DNA from: Ignavibacteriales bacterium
GTDB lineage: Bacteria > Bacteroidota > Ignavibacteria > Ignavibacteriales > Ignavibacteriaceae
Assembly (NCBI GenBank): GCA_003142915.1
Contig: PLNZ01000355.1
Span: 1-7,174 of the forward strand
DNA length: 7,174 nucleotides
Reading direction: 5' to 3'
Shown: one piece after another, positions 5,194-7,174 of the stretch
Position numbering within the stretch: position 1 is the first letter of the stretch
Layout: each line of letters starts with the position of its first letter
Made by a program: the position numbers and the translations under genes
The notes under the pieces: generated by a model
Told to the model about the DNA's origin: nothing
The model's database searches: none
What the model saw: only the letters and a program-made list of their open reading frames with translations

Positions 5194-7174
5194 TTATAAT
5201 TGCTGGATAATAAATGTATTTATTCCGATTCTAAAATTATTTTCTCCTCTATAATTTAGCTTCCAGGCAAAATCCAATTGAATTGGGAATAATACCTGCC
5301 CTAAACTAAATCCTATTTCATAAAACGGATGTGTAAATTGTTGCAATGGATAAGGTGATATAGATATTGATTTATTATTTACGTCGGAATAAGCGGCATT
5401 GAAAAAACCTGTAATTTGAAGTTCCCAGTTCTTTATACCCGGTATTTTAGAATATCTGAATAGATCATCGCCAAAATAATGTTCGATGTTTAATGTTAGA
5501 ACACGGCTGCCGAGAATTTCATTTAGGTTTAAAGTCCTATATGAAAAATCCTGGCCGGTTGAACTTATATTTCCAGGAATAGAGTATAACATCTGATACG
5601 GCAAAGCTCCGTTAGTAAACATACCGAAAATTCTAAAGTTAAATTGTTCTGAATTAAAAGCATTAATCGTTCCATTGATGTTCATTTTGTAAATAGTAAA
5701 GTCGTTATCACTATTTAAAACAGCCTTATCAGCATATAATATATCTCCGCCGAATGTAGCATAGGATTCACCCTGTGAAATTCTTCTTCTAAATAGCCCG
5801 TCTTCAATATAATCTCTAAAATCAAAATTGAAGCCGGCTGTTAATGCATTTATTTTAGTTTCATAAATAGCAGGATTATCGGGGAATTGTTTATCCTTAT
5901 CAAAAAATGAAAAATCGGTATTCTTGATTGCGCTGTTATCAGTATGATTTAAGAAGCCTGCATTCAAACTAAGAACGGGTAAGACTTCATCCGAAGTTTC
6001 TAATCCAAATCCTTTTGTGTAATAATAATTTCTAAAATCATATTTTGTAAAAAGTGCCAGAACAGTTGAGATCATATCATTATAGTCATTCGAGTTACCG
6101 AATAGCTCGGCTGTTTTATTATAAGCATTTAATGAAATTTTATAAATACGGTAATCTCCCAGAAGGTAAGAAGCATCAAAGCTTGTTTTATACTTTTGAT
6201 CTGAAAATCCATAGGAAGATTGCAAAGAGGAATTAAGTCTTTGGTCAAATAAGTCATTAAGAAAAAGCCCAAAATCCAAAGCATTACCTTCTACCCGGTT
6301 AAAGTGATACATGCCTATGGGTGCGCTGATTGAAAAATTATCGGACAGCATAATCTTTGAAGAGAGTGGAGAGAATTTATCCCGGAAGGTACGTGGAACA
6401 TTGCTTAAACTATCTATCCTTTTATAAGCGGCTTGTTCTTCCAAAGTGTTGGGAATGGTTGTGGCGTTTTCCCAATAAGCAGAGTCTTTGTTGTCGGCAT
6501 GAGGCAGTACGGTTACTATGGCTTTGCTGAATATACTGTCGTTAATAACCGGATTAACTTTATAATCATAAAGAATTGTATTCAATTCTACGCCAAATTT
6601 AGCCAGGTTAAGAATGTTTAAAGACTCAAAAAGTCTATAGTCTACCGGCATATAAATCGAATCTTTAAATAATGAAAACTGTTGAAAAATCTTCACTGAA
6701 TCAAATATGCCACCAATATTTGCAGCCCGGTTTATTTGTAGATCGATTTTAATTAAATCGAATGTGCTGTCAGTTATAAAAATATTTCCCGTAAAGCCCG
6801 GATCGTATGCATCTTTAGGAGATATAAATATTTGATATACAACTTTATGATCAATTGCTAAAGTATTCCGGATGTAGTAATCATAATATCGTAAAGCATT
6901 GTCTGCCAGAGGGCCGGGTAATTCTTTACCGAAAAGATTGATCTGATCTTCATAAAAACTCTTAATTATTCTTCCTCCGGCAAAAGTATTTATTGAAGCC
7001 GGCAAATTAGAGCTTTGTTTTCTAGCAACGATTTCTTCTTTATAAAAATCAGGTTTTTTAAAATAGCCTTTGCTTTCATTCTCTATTATACCGGTTATTT
7101 TTAAAGCCGAACTATCTATTCCTAATCCCATATTAACCCGGTTATTTTTTTGATTGATATCCTTTTGCGTCCTT
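5194..7174 (-). CDS. DUF5686 family outer-membrane protein, 5' end beyond window
   Basis: The frame stays open from 7131 (the first internal ATG) to the right edge, adding 14 codons (RTQKDINQKNNRVN) with no stop, so the gene enters from outside the window and that ATG is not the real start. About 659 codons are present; family members are commonly around 800-850 residues with a signal peptide and a carboxypeptidase-regulatory-like domain at the missing N-terminus. Numbering from the internal Met, ~12-60 (ENESKGYFKKPDFYKEEIVA) and ~66-175 (LFGKELPGPLADNALRYYDY, IFISP, GFTGNIFITDSTFDLIKIDL) match the DUF5686 soluble region. From ~265 to 645 there are many alternating polar/aromatic beta strands with loops, ending in FYEIGFSLGQVLFPIQLDFA and GINTFIIQQL, as expected for a C-terminal outer-membrane barrel. 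The chain ends in Leu instead of the aromatic residue typical of barrels. The function of the family is unknown; surface or nutrient-related roles are guesses. Confidence 0.8.
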   Translation of the reverse strand, partial: RTQKDINQKNNRVNMGLGIDSSALKITGIIENESKGYFKKPDFYKEEIVARKQSSNLPASINTFAGGRIIKSFYEDQINLFGKELPGPLADNALRYYDYYIRNTLAIDHKVVYQIFISPKDAYDPGFTGNIFITDSTFDLIKIDLQINRAANIGGIFDSVKIFQQFSLFKDSIYMPVDYRLFESLNILNLAKFGVELNTILYDYKVNPVINDSIFSKAIVTVLPHADNKDSAYWENATTIPNTLEEQAAYKRIDSLSNVPRTFRDKFSPLSSKIMLSDNFSISAPIGMYHFNRVEGNALDFGLFLNDLFDQRLNSSLQSSYGFSDQKYKTSFDASYLLGDYRIYKISLNAYNKTAELFGNSNDYNDMISTVLALFTKYDFRNYYYTKGFGLETSDEVLPVLSLNAGFLNHTDNSAIKNTDFSFFDKDKQFPDNPAIYETKINALTAGFNFDFRDYIEDGLFRRRISQGESYATFGGDILYADKAVLNSDNDFTIYKMNINGTINAFNSEQFNFRIFGMFTNGALPYQMLYSIPGNISSTGQDFSYRTLNLNEILGSRVLTLNIEHYFGDDLFRYSKIPGIKNWELQITGFFNAAYSDVNNKSISISPYPLQQFTHPFYEIGFSLGQVLFPIQLDFAWKLNYRGENNFRIGINTFIIQQL

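Overview
The window is AT-rich and looks like a chromosomal piece from the Bacteroidota/Chlorobiota (FCB) branch, possibly an Ignavibacteria-like organism. The reasons are a DUF5686-type outer-membrane barrel protein, which is largely an FCB family, a large 'xanthan lyase-like' amidase lipoprotein of the kind common in Bacteroidota, and a good match to the Bacteroidota promoter pattern TTTG-N19-TAnnTTTG. The taxonomic call is an inference from gene content and recall; no search was run.

Layout. Positions 1-327 hold no intact gene. The left 80 bases carry two related palindromes with a CTTG loop. They abut a 27-codon minus-strand scrap (82-162) that reads as the conserved core of phosphoenolpyruvate carboxylase and has no upstream continuation. 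Next come a short block resembling a dispersed FCB intergenic repeat and a candidate promoter (255-285). Two plus-strand genes follow: a lipoprotein with a zinc amidase (Amidase_3-like) core interrupted by a golvesin/Xly-type carbohydrate-binding domain and followed by Fn3 and glutaminase-like domains (328-3363), then an exported amidase-signature serine hydrolase (3494-5173). On the minus strand, converging with only 20 bases between stop codons, is the C-terminal 659 codons of a DUF5686 outer-membrane protein (5194-7174), whose N-terminus lies past the right edge.

How the parts may fit. All three proteins are predicted to act in the cell envelope: one lipid-anchored and probably cutting or binding cell-wall or polysaccharide material, one periplasmic or inner-membrane anchored and hydrolysing amide bonds, and one outer-membrane barrel. 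The two plus-strand genes could be cotranscribed across a 130-base gap, but nothing proves they share a pathway. I do not see a defence system, CRISPR array, tRNA, rRNA or complete mobile element. The most unusual part is the repeat/pseudogene mosaic at the left edge.
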